A stretch of DNA of 64,000 bases from Flavobacterium anseongense (GTDB lineage Bacteria; Bacteroidota; Bacteroidia; Flavobacteriales; Flavobacteriaceae): NCBI RefSeq assembly GCF_021608185.1, contig NZ_JAKIHN010000008.1:1-64000 (forward strand). The letters are read 5' to 3'. Below, in pieces: positions 9,319-17,842 of the stretch. The notes under the pieces are model-generated. The model worked only from the letters and a program-made list of their open reading frames with translations, was not told the DNA's origin and did not search any database. The translations under genes were made by a program, and so were the position numbers. Numbering within the stretch: the stretch's first letter is position 1; each line of letters starts with the position of its first letter.

Positions 9319-10353
9319 CTACTTTGTATCAGACTTATCAACTACTAATCTATTTGCCCGATTAGCAATTTCCCAAGCAATAGCGAAAGCATATTTGGTT
9401 CTTGTAGTCAATGCGTCAAATTCTATTTTGCTTACGTCGTCTGTAGGTCTGTGATAATCAGCATGCTCTCCGTTATAAAGAAAAACTACCGGAATTCCGT
9501 TTTTGGCAAAATTATAATGGTCCGAACGATAATAATAACGGTTTGGATCACTTTTGTCATTGTATTTATAATCGATGGTTAAGAATTTATTTTTCGCATT
9601 AACCTCTTCACACACATTGTATAAATCGGTTGAAAGATAATCTGAACCAATCAAATAGACATAATTATTAGTGTTTTCATGAAACGGATCGCGTCTTCCT
9701 ATCATATCTATATTCACATCGGCAACTGTATTAGCTAATGGGAATAATGGATTTTCTGTGTAGTAACGCGAACCATGCAAACCGTGTTCTTCACCTGTAA
9801 CGTGCAAAATTAAGATGGAACGTTTTGGTCCATGGCCTTCATTTTTAGCTTTTTGAAAAGCAGCAGCAATTTCCATGATAGCGACTGTTCCCGAACCATC
9901 ATCGTCTGCACCGTTATTAATTTGACCATTTTTTATTCCAATGTGGTCGTAGTGCGCCGAGACAACCACAATTTCTTCTGGTTTTTCGGAACCTTCAATA
10001 AAGGCCCATATGTTCTCTGAATCGGGGAGATTTTTGTTGCGCTTTGCATTTAAATAAGCAGCCGGAATATGTTGGTAATAATCGGTAGCACCTTTTGGGA
10101 AACCAACGCCATGTTTTTTGTAGAAATCAATAATATAACGACCTGCTTTTTTCTGACCTTCGCTTCCGGTGTCGCGACCTTCCATTTCATCGGAAGCGAT
10201 GATTTCGAGATTTTGCTTTAGGCTTTCTCGTGAAACACCATCAATATAATTATTTTTTGAATGGTTATCAGACTTGACTGCAACAACATTTTTCGGGCTT
10301 GAACAATTTATAAATAGAAATATAAACAGTAATAATACTATTGGTTTCTTCAT
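9319..10353 (-). CDS. M28-family zinc aminopeptidase lipoprotein
   Basis: A 344-residue predicted lipoprotein (FLFINC lipobox, Cys17), so probably anchored in the periplasm or at the outer membrane. The M28 di-zinc catalytic domain is complete: VVVSAHYDHIG (first His ligand), NGADDDGSGT (bridging Asp), VTGEEHGLHGS (catalytic Glu and metal-binding Glu), NIDMIGR (Asp ligand) and GEHADYHRPTDD (final His ligand). Family members release N-terminal amino acids or cyclise glutaminyl peptides; the exact substrate cannot be read from sequence. The next gene upstream on the same strand, a DUF3667 membrane protein, ends only 8 bp before this start, so the two are probably co-transcribed. Confidence 0.92.
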   Translation of the reverse strand: MKKPIVLLLFIFLFINCSSPKNVVAVKSDNHSKNNYIDGVSRESLKQNLEIIASDEMEGRDTGSEGQKKAGRYIIDFYKKHGVGFPKGATDYYQHIPAAYLNAKRNKNLPDSENIWAFIEGSEKPEEIVVVSAHYDHIGIKNGQINNGADDDGSGTVAIMEIAAAFQKAKNEGHGPKRSILILHVTGEEHGLHGSRYYTENPLFPLANTVADVNIDMIGRRDPFHENTNNYVYLIGSDYLSTDLYNVCEEVNAKNKFLTIDYKYNDKSDPNRYYYRSDHYNFAKNGIPVVFLYNGEHADYHRPTDDVSKIEFDALTTRTKYAFAIAWEIANRANRLVVDKSDTK

Positions 10354-10361
10354 GTTGATTT

Positions 10362-11420
10362 TTAATGAATATTGATAAAAGTATATACGATAAATACTAA
10401 AAGTAGGATGATTATTAAAATGATGTTGATGAATAACAACGCAATGCTTTTAAGGAACGAAATCACTCTTGTTTCGCCATAAAAACGATGATGTGCCGGG
10501 AAGAAATAATAGAAAAACCAAATAAATGAAATAGCTTTTCCAAAACCGGAAATGAAATCGGTAAACGCATTTTCAACAAAGCAGTCCATTATTTTATTGA
10601 AAATGAATATCAATAATATAGTAAGCAGCAGAAATGAAAAATAATGTAGCGTGAAAATGCCATGATCAAAATAATACCAACGCTTTTTACCATGAAAAAG
10701 CCAAAGCATCAATGCGAATAGCGGCATATAGATAAATAATACTTTTGGGATATTGCGTTGTGATTCTTCCAAAAATTTCTGCATCATTTCTTCCTTGGTG
10801 TTTTTGGCTTTTACTATCAATGTTTTTTTAACAATGTTATATTCAAAATCACTTAGTTTGTCTTCTGCCGGACCATATTTTTGTAATGAATCCAACTCTT
10901 TGACGTTTTTGTAACCAAAATTTAGAAAGTTTTCATTCTGTTGTTCATTGGTAAGATGCTTTTTCTTTTGTGCTTCTTCATCGGCTTTTAGAATCTCGGA
11001 AAGCTTTACTACTTTGGCTGCAATAACACTGTCTTTAACAACTCCGTTTTTGTCTGTTACAGGCACAGTTGTCGTTTGATCTGAATTCATTAGATTATCA
11101 GTGTTTGTTGGGAAAATTGCAATCAGAAAGAAGGTCACAAAACTGATGAAAATATATAATCTTACCGGTGCTAAATAGGAAAGACGTTTTCCAGAAAGGT
11201 ATTCTTTAGTTAGCGATGCGGGTTTAAACAATAAGTTTTTTATGGTTTTCCAAAAAGCATTTTCATAATGTGTTAAGTCTTCAAAAAAATGAACAAATAA
11301 GTGATGAAAAGTCTTTCGGGTATCGGTGTTTTCCTGTCCGCAGTTAGGACAAAATCTATTTTCTACAACATAATTACAATTCAGGCAGGTTTTGTCTTTT
11401 CTTAATGGACTTTTCGACAT
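10362..11420 (-). CDS. DUF3667 membrane protein with zinc ribbon
   Basis: This protein of about 352 residues begins with a zinc ribbon (CLNC, residues 12-15; CPNC, residues 24-27) followed by the DUF3667 signature (TFHHLFVHFFEDLTHYENAFW, then LLFKPASLTKEYLSGKR). I chose the start at MSKSPLRK because an upstream in-frame ATG would only add seven hydrophobic residues before the ribbon. There are transmembrane segments near 90-112 and at least three more in the last 130 residues. Between them is a charged region of about 130 residues, probably on one face of the membrane. The family is common in Bacteroidota and has no established function. The gene sits directly upstream of the M28 peptidase. 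Confidence 0.85.
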   Translation of the reverse strand: MSKSPLRKDKTCLNCNYVVENRFCPNCGQENTDTRKTFHHLFVHFFEDLTHYENAFWKTIKNLLFKPASLTKEYLSGKRLSYLAPVRLYIFISFVTFFLIAIFPTNTDNLMNSDQTTTVPVTDKNGVVKDSVIAAKVVKLSEILKADEEAQKKKHLTNEQQNENFLNFGYKNVKELDSLQKYGPAEDKLSDFEYNIVKKTLIVKAKNTKEEMMQKFLEESQRNIPKVLFIYMPLFALMLWLFHGKKRWYYFDHGIFTLHYFSFLLLTILLIFIFNKIMDCFVENAFTDFISGFGKAISFIWFFYYFFPAHHRFYGETRVISFLKSIALLFINIILIIILLLVFIVYTFINIH

Positions 11421-11493
11421 AGGAATAGTTATAAAAATCAAAATGTAAATCTATTAAAATTATTTCTATTTTTGAGACACAAAACACAAAACC

Positions 11494-11949
11494 ATGCAAT
11501 CAAAAGCTACAACTCCGGAACAATATTTAGCCGAATTACCTGAAGACAGAAGAGAGGCCATGCAAAAACTTCGAAAAGCCATTAAAGATAATCTGCCAAA
11601 AGGTTTTGAAGAAGTTATCGGTTACGGAATGTTAGGTTATGTTGTGCCGCACAGCATTTATCCGAAAGGCTATCACTGCAATCCGAAATTGCCCTTGCCT
11701 TTTATTAATTTGGCTTCACAGAAGAACTTTATTGCATTGTATCATATGGGAATTTATGCCAATAAGGATTTGGAAAACTGGTTTGTTGCCGAATATCCAA
11801 AACACGTTAAATCCAAACTAGATATGGGAAAAAGTTGTCTTCGATTTAAAAAAATGGATGAGATTCCGTTTGATTTTATCGGAGAATTGATAGCCAAAGT
11901 ATCGGTAGAAGATTGGATTTCAAATTACGAAAGCGCATTTAAAAAATAA
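11494..11949 (+). CDS. DUF1801 (YdhG-like) domain protein
   Basis: A 151-residue soluble protein covering one DUF1801 domain: TPEQYLAELPEDRREAMQKLR at the start, then an EEVIGYGMLGYVVP segment and a conserved FIALYHMGIY core near residues 85-94. Members are small cytosolic proteins, some with an SCP2- or iron-chaperone-like fold; the function is not established. The stop codon is one base before the ATG of the GNAT acetyltransferase, so the two are translated from one transcript. The Kir-type channel follows equally closely. The role of this three-gene set is unclear from sequence. Confidence 0.85.
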   Translation: MQSKATTPEQYLAELPEDRREAMQKLRKAIKDNLPKGFEEVIGYGMLGYVVPHSIYPKGYHCNPKLPLPFINLASQKNFIALYHMGIYANKDLENWFVAEYPKHVKSKLDMGKSCLRFKKMDEIPFDFIGELIAKVSVEDWISNYESAFKK

Positions 11950-11950
11950 G

Positions 11951-12448
11951 ATGATTACAATTCAAAGAAATAAAGACGAAAATTTCATCAGTATCAGAGC
12001 TATAGCTACCGAAGTTTGGCCCATTGCTTATGGTAGTATTTTGAGTCAGGAGCAATTTGATTATATGATGGAAATGATGTACAGCGTTCCGTCATTGCAA
12101 AATCAGGTTAATGAAAAAGGCCATCGTTTTATATTGGCTGTTGAAAATGAAGTTCCTGTTGGTTTTGCTTCTTATGAATTCAACTACAATAAAAAACCAA
12201 AAACAAAAGTTCATAAAATCTATATTTTGCCAAATCAGCAAGGCAAAGGCATTGGGAAAGCACTAATCGATTTTATCACAATTGAAGCCAAAGCAAAGCA
12301 TCAAAGGGGATTGATTTTGAATGTGAATAAAAATAATATAGCTATTCGTTTTTACGAGAGAATTGGTTTTGAAATCAGTTCTGAAGAAGTCATCGATATT
12401 GGCAATGGTTATGTAATGGATGATTATGTAATGGAAAAATCGATTTAA
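11951..12448 (+). CDS. GNAT-family N-acetyltransferase
   Basis: A 165-residue single-domain GNAT enzyme. Motif A, the acetyl-CoA pyrophosphate loop, is clear at about residues 94-103 (LPNQQGKGIGKAL), followed by NVNKNNIAIRFYERIGF, the usual motif-B region that closes the acetyl-CoA site. Substrate specificity cannot be inferred; small molecules, protein N-termini and side chains are all possible. It is tightly packed between the DUF1801 gene (1 bp) and the potassium channel gene (1 bp), which indicates an operon. Confidence 0.92.
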   Translation: MITIQRNKDENFISIRAIATEVWPIAYGSILSQEQFDYMMEMMYSVPSLQNQVNEKGHRFILAVENEVPVGFASYEFNYNKKPKTKVHKIYILPNQQGKGIGKALIDFITIEAKAKHQRGLILNVNKNNIAIRFYERIGFEISSEEVIDIGNGYVMDDYVMEKSI

Positions 12449-12449
12449 A

Positions 12450-13415
12450 ATGCAACCGATGAAGTTTCTGAAAAAAATAAACAGCAAAGCAAAATCCGAT
12501 GCCAACACAGGTTTCGGGGCGAATGCTTCGAGTTACGGCGGACGGTTTATCACCAAAAATGGAAATGCCAATGTCAAGAAATCGGGCATTGGTCTTTTTG
12601 AAAGTATTAGTTGGTATCATACCATGCTCAATATTCCGAGATGGAAATTCATGGTCATCATTGTTGTATTTTATTTTCTGGTCAACTTTATTTTTGCCAG
12701 TCTGTATTATGCTGTTGGAGTCGAACACTTAAACGGGGTTACAGCCAGTACAACTTTGGATAAGTTTGGACAGGCATTTTTCTTTAGCATTCAAACTTTT
12801 ACAACAGTTGGTTACGGACATATCAGTCCAACCGGTTTTGCGGCTAGCTTTGTGGCTGCTGTAGAAGCTTTATTTGGCTTGTTGAGTTTTGCTATTGCAA
12901 CAGGGTTGTTTTACGGAAGATTTAGTAAACCCAAAGCACACATCAAATTTTCACATAACGCTTTGATAGCGCCATACAAAGATGGAACCGCTTTCATGCT
13001 TAGATTATCACCTTTTAAAAATACCAATCTGACCGATGCAGAAGCCAAAGTAACACTTGGAATGAAACTGGATGAAAAAGGTGTTCTGGTAAACAAGTTC
13101 TATACTTTAGATTTAGAATTGTCAAAAATAAATCTACTTAATTTGAGTTGGACATTGGTTCATCCGATAACTGAAAATAGTCCGTTGTATAATTTGACCA
13201 AAGAAGATTACGAACACATTGATGGAGAATTTCTGGTGTTTCTTAAGGTTTTTGATGATATGTTTAGTACGACAGTTGTAAAACGAGCGTCTTATTCGTT
13301 TGATGAGATTGTTTTTGGTGCCAAGTTTTTACCGATGTTTTCTCGAAGCGAGAATCAAAATAAAACAGTTCTTCACATTGATAAACTGAACTTGTATGAA
13401 AAAATAAAGCTGTAA
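12450..13415 (+). CDS. Inward-rectifier (KirBac-type) potassium channel
   Basis: This 321-residue protein has Kir architecture: an N-terminal cytoplasmic segment with an amphipathic slide helix (about 50-64), TM1 (about 66-90), a pore helix and the selectivity filter TVGYGH (residues 119-124), TM2 (about 131-155), the Kir hallmark RFSKP (157-161) and a 160-residue beta-rich cytoplasmic domain (AHIKFSHNALIAPYKDGTAF onward). KirBac channels form tetramers in the inner membrane and pass potassium, gated by cytoplasmic ligands. There is no signal peptide. It is the last gene of a closely packed three-gene operon; its stop codon lies inside a strong hairpin terminator. An ATG three codons downstream is an alternative start. 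Confidence 0.93.
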   Translation: MQPMKFLKKINSKAKSDANTGFGANASSYGGRFITKNGNANVKKSGIGLFESISWYHTMLNIPRWKFMVIIVVFYFLVNFIFASLYYAVGVEHLNGVTASTTLDKFGQAFFFSIQTFTTVGYGHISPTGFAASFVAAVEALFGLLSFAIATGLFYGRFSKPKAHIKFSHNALIAPYKDGTAFMLRLSPFKNTNLTDAEAKVTLGMKLDEKGVLVNKFYTLDLELSKINLLNLSWTLVHPITENSPLYNLTKEDYEHIDGEFLVFLKVFDDMFSTTVVKRASYSFDEIVFGAKFLPMFSRSENQNKTVLHIDKLNLYEKIKL

Positions 13416-13437
13416 AATAATTTACAGCTTCTTTTTT
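13407..13437. terminator. Intrinsic terminator overlapping the channel stop codon
   Basis: A perfect 10-bp stem (AAGCTGTAAA/TTTACAGCTT, loop ATAA) followed by seven T residues. The TAA of the channel gene is inside the left arm. The right flank is shared with the convergent YceI gene, which ends at 13437. Confidence 0.85.
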
Positions 13438-13976
13438 TATTTTAGAGCAGCATCTAATTTTACCGCTACTTTTTTGGAGACTTTCTTACTGACAACACTT
13501 GGAATTTCAATCCCGTAATCGTCGGTATTCAGATTAAAATCAGCATCAATCTCTATACCGTTACCTGTTTTTTTTATGTTTGCCGTAAAGGTAATGTCTT
13601 TAGATTTTCCGTGCATTTCCATTTTCCCTTTTATGATATAGGCTTTGGCAGTTTCGGTAAGTTTTGAAACATCAAAGTTGTCAATTTTACCTTTGAAAGT
13701 TGCCTTTGGATATGAATCACTTTCCATATAATTTTCGTTGAAGTGTTCTTCCATCAATGCTACTTTGAAGCGAAATCCTTTTATTAATACAAGGCTGGCA
13801 ATTTCTCCGCTACTTGGATTTAGCACTAAAGTAGCAGATTCATTTTTTGCTTTTACTTCTTCAAAAGCAGGAACAGAGGCTTCAAATGTAACTTTAGCTG
13901 TTTTTGTAATCATCTTGGTTTGTGCAAAACTGCTCAAACTCATTATTATTAGAAGACTTATTAATTTTGATGTCAT
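13437..13976 (-). CDS. YceI-family periplasmic lipocalin-like protein
   Basis: A YceI-fold protein of about 179 residues. I place the start at MTSKLISLL, because this gives a good signal peptide (cleavage after SSFAQ), while the longer open frame adds 28 non-hydrophobic residues that overlap the upstream cytochrome gene. The mature domain shows the YceI pattern: VTFEASVPAFEEVKAKN, FNENYMESDSYPKATFKGKI, then KGKMEMHGKSKDITFTANI. YceI proteins are periplasmic beta-barrels that bind long isoprenoid or similar lipids. Only 10 bp separate it from the monoheme cytochrome c lipoprotein upstream, so the two are co-transcribed, which suggests a quinone or electron-transfer role (inference). Confidence 0.9.
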   Translation of the reverse strand: MTSKLISLLIIMSLSSFAQTKMITKTAKVTFEASVPAFEEVKAKNESATLVLNPSSGEIASLVLIKGFRFKVALMEEHFNENYMESDSYPKATFKGKIDNFDVSKLTETAKAYIIKGKMEMHGKSKDITFTANIKKTGNGIEIDADFNLNTDDYGIEIPSVVSKKVSKKVAVKLDAALK

Positions 13977-13986
13977 AGCTTTAAAT

Positions 13987-14355
13987 TTATTCTGGGAAAC
14001 CGTTACTTGCCCATTCGAAAATCTGATCAATTTTTGCCTGTGGTAATCTTGTTCCACCATTTGGCATCATTCCGGGAGAACCTTGCGCTCTTGAAATTCT
14101 ATCTAATAAACCTCTTGTTTGAACCGCATTCTTAACAAATTCGTATGTAGTTAAAGACATGGGCGCACCGTTTACAGGAACCGTTGCATGACAAGGAACA
14201 CAGTTATTGTCAATTATAGCTTTTACGGTATTGGTATAAGTAACTTCGTCAAACTGGTTTATATCAATCAAATCAGAACTTGAATCGTTCGTGCATCCTA
14301 AGACAAAAACAATACCAAAGGAAGTCAGGAGTGGAAAATATAATATCTTTTTCAT
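13987..14355 (-). CDS. Monoheme cytochrome c lipoprotein
   Basis: A 122-residue protein with a lipoprotein signal (lipobox VLGC, Cys21), one heme c site CVPCH (residues 52-56) and a later MMPNGG segment that can supply the axial methionine. The end (KIDQIFEWASNGFPE) is the usual C-terminal helix of short cytochromes of this class. It should be exported, lipidated and matured with one covalent heme in the periplasm. It is the first gene of a two-gene unit with the YceI protein. On the other side, about 76 bp away, two genes diverge (an OB-fold protein and a DUF5777 barrel). Redox partner unknown. Confidence 0.92.
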   Translation of the reverse strand: MKKILYFPLLTSFGIVFVLGCTNDSSSDLIDINQFDEVTYTNTVKAIIDNNCVPCHATVPVNGAPMSLTTYEFVKNAVQTRGLLDRISRAQGSPGMMPNGGTRLPQAKIDQIFEWASNGFPE

Positions 14356-14431
14356 TCTAGTTTTTTTTTAAGTAGTATTTTTAAGTAAATTTACGTAATT
14401 ATCTGTTAAGCAGTTTAAATTAATTTCGATT

Positions 14432-14818
14432 ATGAGGAAAAAGTTGTTTTATATTTCACTCTTGTTAATTGTGGTGATTTTTGGAGTCTACAAATATGTC
14501 TATAAAAGTCACAGAGATATAGCTTCAGAAGATGCTGCTTTTTCTAAAACAGTGACGGAAGTCTTTCACGAATTTACGGCTAATGATAGTTTGGCAAATA
14601 AAACTTATTTAGACAAAACAATTTCTGTAAAAGGTAAAATAACCAATATTGATTTAGCCAATAAAATTATTACCGTTGACGAAAAGCTTTCAGCCCGATT
14701 TACAGATAAGATTCCGGATACTATAAAACTTCAGGATTCGATAACTTTAAAAGGAAGATTGGTAGGTTTTGACGATTTGTTAGAAGAAATACAAATGGAT
14801 CAATGCGCTATTGAATAA
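14432..14818 (+). CDS. Membrane-anchored OB-fold (tRNA_anti-like) protein
   Basis: A 128-residue protein with an N-terminal hydrophobic segment (about residues 5-22) that reads as an uncleaved signal anchor. A single small OB-like domain follows (TYLDKTISVKGKITNIDLAN, then IITVDEKLSARF, IKLQDSITLKGRLVGFDD), resembling the tRNA_anti-like family of periplasmic OB domains. It ends with a CAIE tail. No enzyme motif is visible. It diverges from the cytochrome c/YceI pair and lies 34 bp upstream of the DUF5777 barrel gene, so the four genes probably form one functional group whose role is unknown. Confidence 0.7.
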   Translation: MRKKLFYISLLLIVVIFGVYKYVYKSHRDIASEDAAFSKTVTEVFHEFTANDSLANKTYLDKTISVKGKITNIDLANKIITVDEKLSARFTDKIPDTIKLQDSITLKGRLVGFDDLLEEIQMDQCAIE

Positions 14819-14852
14819 ATTATTTATAACAAAAGACTAAAAAGAAAATTAT

Positions 14853-15692
14853 ATGAAAAAGATTATTTTATTGCTATTATTACCAATTACCATGGTTGCT
14901 CAGGAAGATTTACTTAGTGGTGTAGACTCGACGAAAACTCCAAAAAGCAAAGTTGATTCAGCCTTTAAAGCTTTGAAAATTGTAAATCTAGAATCTACGA
15001 AACTAGCAGCTAAAGGCGATTTTTATTTTATAGTGGCACATAGATTTGGCTCTCTAAAAGATGGATTTGAAGGCGCATACGGACTCGACAGCGCCGTGAC
15101 TCAATTGAAATTTCTTTACGGAATTGCCGATTGGTTTACTATTAGTGCAGCAAGAAGTGAATTAGCTTATGATTTTTCCGGAAAATATTTATTGCAATCT
15201 CAGGAAACAAATGGTTTTCCGGTTGCTATTGCAGGGTTTACCAGTATAGGATTTAATAATACTTTGAAAGAAAGTAATTATCCTGAAATGAAATTTGAGA
15301 ACAGATTAATTTATGTGGCGCAAATATTAGTTTCCAGAAAATTCAATAAAAATTTATCATTAGAGTTGGCTCCAACTTTCTTTCATGAAAATTTTGTAAT
15401 TGATGATAATCAGGATAACAGTCAATATGCTATTGGAGTAGGCGGAAGGTATAAATTTGCAAAACGCTGGTCTGTAAATGTTGATTATGCGGCTCATTTA
15501 AACCGTTCAAGTACTTCACCATTTAAAGATCCGCTTTCTATTGGAGTTGATTTAGATACTGGCGGTCACGTTTTTCAGATGCATTTCAGTAGCTCACAAG
15601 GAATGCATGAAGCAGGATTTTTGGGTAATACAACCGGAGATTGGGGAAAAGGAGATATTTTCTTTGGATTTAATCTCTTGAGAGTTTTTTAA
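14853..15692 (+). CDS. DUF5777-family outer-membrane beta-barrel protein
   Basis: A 279-residue protein with a short signal peptide (cleavage after MVAQ). The mature protein alternates beta-strands ending in aromatic residues (GDFYFIVAHRFGSLKDG, VTQLKFLYGIADWFTISAARS, YAIGVGGRYKFAKRWSVNVDYAAHL, GDIFFGFNLLRVF), an outer-membrane barrel pattern. The FYFIVAHRFG start and QLKFLYGIADWFTIS strand are typical of DUF5777. In Bacteroidota these barrels are often found beside YceI and cytochrome genes, as here. Whether it transports a substrate or anchors an electron-transfer complex cannot be read from the sequence. The gene ends just before a strong terminator. Confidence 0.85.
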   Translation: MKKIILLLLLPITMVAQEDLLSGVDSTKTPKSKVDSAFKALKIVNLESTKLAAKGDFYFIVAHRFGSLKDGFEGAYGLDSAVTQLKFLYGIADWFTISAARSELAYDFSGKYLLQSQETNGFPVAIAGFTSIGFNNTLKESNYPEMKFENRLIYVAQILVSRKFNKNLSLELAPTFFHENFVIDDNQDNSQYAIGVGGRYKFAKRWSVNVDYAAHLNRSSTSPFKDPLSIGVDLDTGGHVFQMHFSSSQGMHEAGFLGNTTGDWGKGDIFFGFNLLRVF

Positions 15693-15712
15693 AAAGTAAC
15701 TTTCAGCTATAA

Positions 15713-15752
15713 AAAAAAGTCCTCTCGTCTTATTAAACGAGAGGACTTTTTT
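15713..15752. terminator. Strong bidirectional intrinsic terminator
   Basis: A 16-bp perfect stem (AAAAAAGTCCTCTCGT with its complement), 8-nt loop, with A and T tracts at both ends. It separates the convergent DUF5777 and FG-GAP/ASPIC genes. Confidence 0.92.
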
Positions 15753-15769
15753 ATTTTTAATGACTCTTA

Positions 15770-17809
15770 TTATTCTTTAATGAATTTTTGAGCATAGTTC
15801 TTATTATCTGTGTCAGATATGGATAAGATGTAAGTACCGCTTGCTAAATTTTCGACATTTATAGGTTGATTTAAATCGTCAACTTTCAAAACTTCTTTAC
15901 CGGTTAAATCATAAACAAATGCTGATTTAAGAGTAACACTTTGATTGGCTTTTAGCTGAATGTTAACCACATTTTTTGCCGGATTTGGATAAACAGAGAA
16001 AACAGTGTTGTTAAATGAATTAACACCCAAAGTTGCTCCTTCGACTACATGTAAGGTTTGATTTGGAGCTACATTGTTGTATGTGTCAACAAGTCCGGAT
16101 GGCCATCTTATTATCACCTGATTAATTGTTGTATCTTGTCCAATACCAAAATGAGCGTTTAATGAACTCATGTATTTAAATCCTTCGCCACTTCTAATAT
16201 CTCTAATTTGTTTGCCTAATGCACTGTATACTTCAAGACGAGCACCAATTCCGTTACTATTACTTTGAATTCCTTGTAAAGTAACTTTTAACCATTTGTT
16301 TGTATTTGGAATCGCATAACGAATGGTGTTTCCATTTTGAATATCCAGAAAACCATCATTGTTTAAATCGCCAACGGCACCAACGCCTATTCCTGAATAA
16401 CTAACAGCTGCAAAAGTACTGTTATGCTGATTAAACATAATTTTATTTCCACCACCTAATACATCAATAAATCCGTCATTGTCAAAATCATAGGCAATAT
16501 TGTCAATATTGGTAGAAGTATTTGTGTCCCATCCTGAGTTTGTTGTAATATTCGTAAAAGCACTTAAAGTATTAGTTGTTTCAAAATTATTTCTAAAATA
16601 TTTGTGTGTTCCTGTACTAGCTGTAATGATAATATCCATATCCCCATCATTGTCAAAATCAGCAATAGCAGAGGACCATGTTTGAACCGGAGTAATATCT
16701 ATTCCGGCGAGAGTAGAAACATTTGTATAATTATTTCCACCATCATATCTAAATAATTGACATGGAGGTCCAGAGCATTTAGAAATAAACACATCTGTAT
16801 CCCCATCATTATCAAAATCGGTAAATAAAGTGGCATAATTTCCACCACCAGAACTCAAGTTCATAGCACCGGGCGTAGTGTTAGATTGATAAAAAGTCAA
16901 AGTATTTGTAAGTCCACCACCATTTAAATAATAACAATTCGGAGCTATATCATGGCAGGAAAAAACATCAAGATTTCCATCATTATTTAAATCCGCAAAA
17001 TTTGTTCGCTGACAAAAAATATAATCACCAGGAGTTATACTGGTATAACCGGTTTCATTAGATTTCCATACAGAAAGCCCATTTCCGCTTCCCAAAATTA
17101 GATCCGATTTCCCATCTCTGTTATAGTCACCTGCTGCCAAACTCCATCCAGGCATAAAGCTTGTTCCTGATATTGGATAATCAGTAACAGTAAACGTACC
17201 ACCGGCACCTTGAGTGTGTACTCTTAAATTATTAGCACTTACTCCTACGATATCATCAACATAATCACCATTCATGTCAACCACACATAAATTATATCCA
17301 CTATTTATTGTAGCAATAGATTGCGTTGTATAAGTTATTGGTGGCGTAGGTTGAACAACGACAGCACTTTCAGTCAGTTGGAAAGTAAAACCTCCTGAAT
17401 TCCATTTGTTATCAAAAGCAATATAATAGGTAGTTCCTGCAGTTACATTAAATGTAGCTGTCGACAAAAAACCATTTCCAATTATACCACCGTCATCATC
17501 TCCTGAATAACATACTAAATTAGCGCATGTTCCGGTGTAAACATGAAATCGGGTATCTCCTCCGGAATTAATAGCTAAATCTGTGGTAATAGTAGTAGTG
17601 TGAGCTTGGGTTGGTGTGTACGTATACCATTCTCCGGCCGTAGCTCCAGTACCATTATCAGCACAAATTGGACTTGGAACCTGTGTTCCGTTTACAGCAC
17701 TTATGACATAAGTACCTGCAGTAATTGGAACTGCAGTAGCACAAGTGTCTTGTGCGTTTGCTACTTGCGCAATAAAAAAGAATGCTAAGATTAAGGTAAT
17801 TTTCTTCAT
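15770..17809 (-). CDS. T9SS-secreted FG-GAP/VCBS repeat protein with ASPIC domain (copy 2)
   Basis: A 679-residue exported protein: signal peptide (cleavage after ANAQ), an N-terminal beta-sandwich (about 20-148, DTCATAVPITAG...), a seven-bladed-propeller-like series of FG-GAP/VCBS repeats (about 160-500) with calcium-binding Asp loops such as DFDNDGDTDVFIS and DLNNDGFLDIQNG, then an ASPIC/UnbV domain (about 505-590, HFGIGQDTTINQVIIRWPSG) and a type A T9SS sorting tail (YPNPAKNVVNIQL to the C-terminal KFIKE). It should pass the outer membrane and be attached to or released from the surface. It follows the diheme cytochrome gene by 33 bp and is a paralogue of the protein at 19137-21182. Ligand unknown. 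Confidence 0.9.
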   Translation of the reverse strand: MKKITLILAFFFIAQVANAQDTCATAVPITAGTYVISAVNGTQVPSPICADNGTGATAGEWYTYTPTQAHTTTITTDLAINSGGDTRFHVYTGTCANLVCYSGDDDGGIIGNGFLSTATFNVTAGTTYYIAFDNKWNSGGFTFQLTESAVVVQPTPPITYTTQSIATINSGYNLCVVDMNGDYVDDIVGVSANNLRVHTQGAGGTFTVTDYPISGTSFMPGWSLAAGDYNRDGKSDLILGSGNGLSVWKSNETGYTSITPGDYIFCQRTNFADLNNDGNLDVFSCHDIAPNCYYLNGGGLTNTLTFYQSNTTPGAMNLSSGGGNYATLFTDFDNDGDTDVFISKCSGPPCQLFRYDGGNNYTNVSTLAGIDITPVQTWSSAIADFDNDGDMDIIITASTGTHKYFRNNFETTNTLSAFTNITTNSGWDTNTSTNIDNIAYDFDNDGFIDVLGGGNKIMFNQHNSTFAAVSYSGIGVGAVGDLNNDGFLDIQNGNTIRYAIPNTNKWLKVTLQGIQSNSNGIGARLEVYSALGKQIRDIRSGEGFKYMSSLNAHFGIGQDTTINQVIIRWPSGLVDTYNNVAPNQTLHVVEGATLGVNSFNNTVFSVYPNPAKNVVNIQLKANQSVTLKSAFVYDLTGKEVLKVDDLNQPINVENLASGTYILSISDTDNKNYAQKFIKE

Positions 17810-17842
17810 TTTTTTATTTTTAGTTTGATTGTTTTTTTTAGT

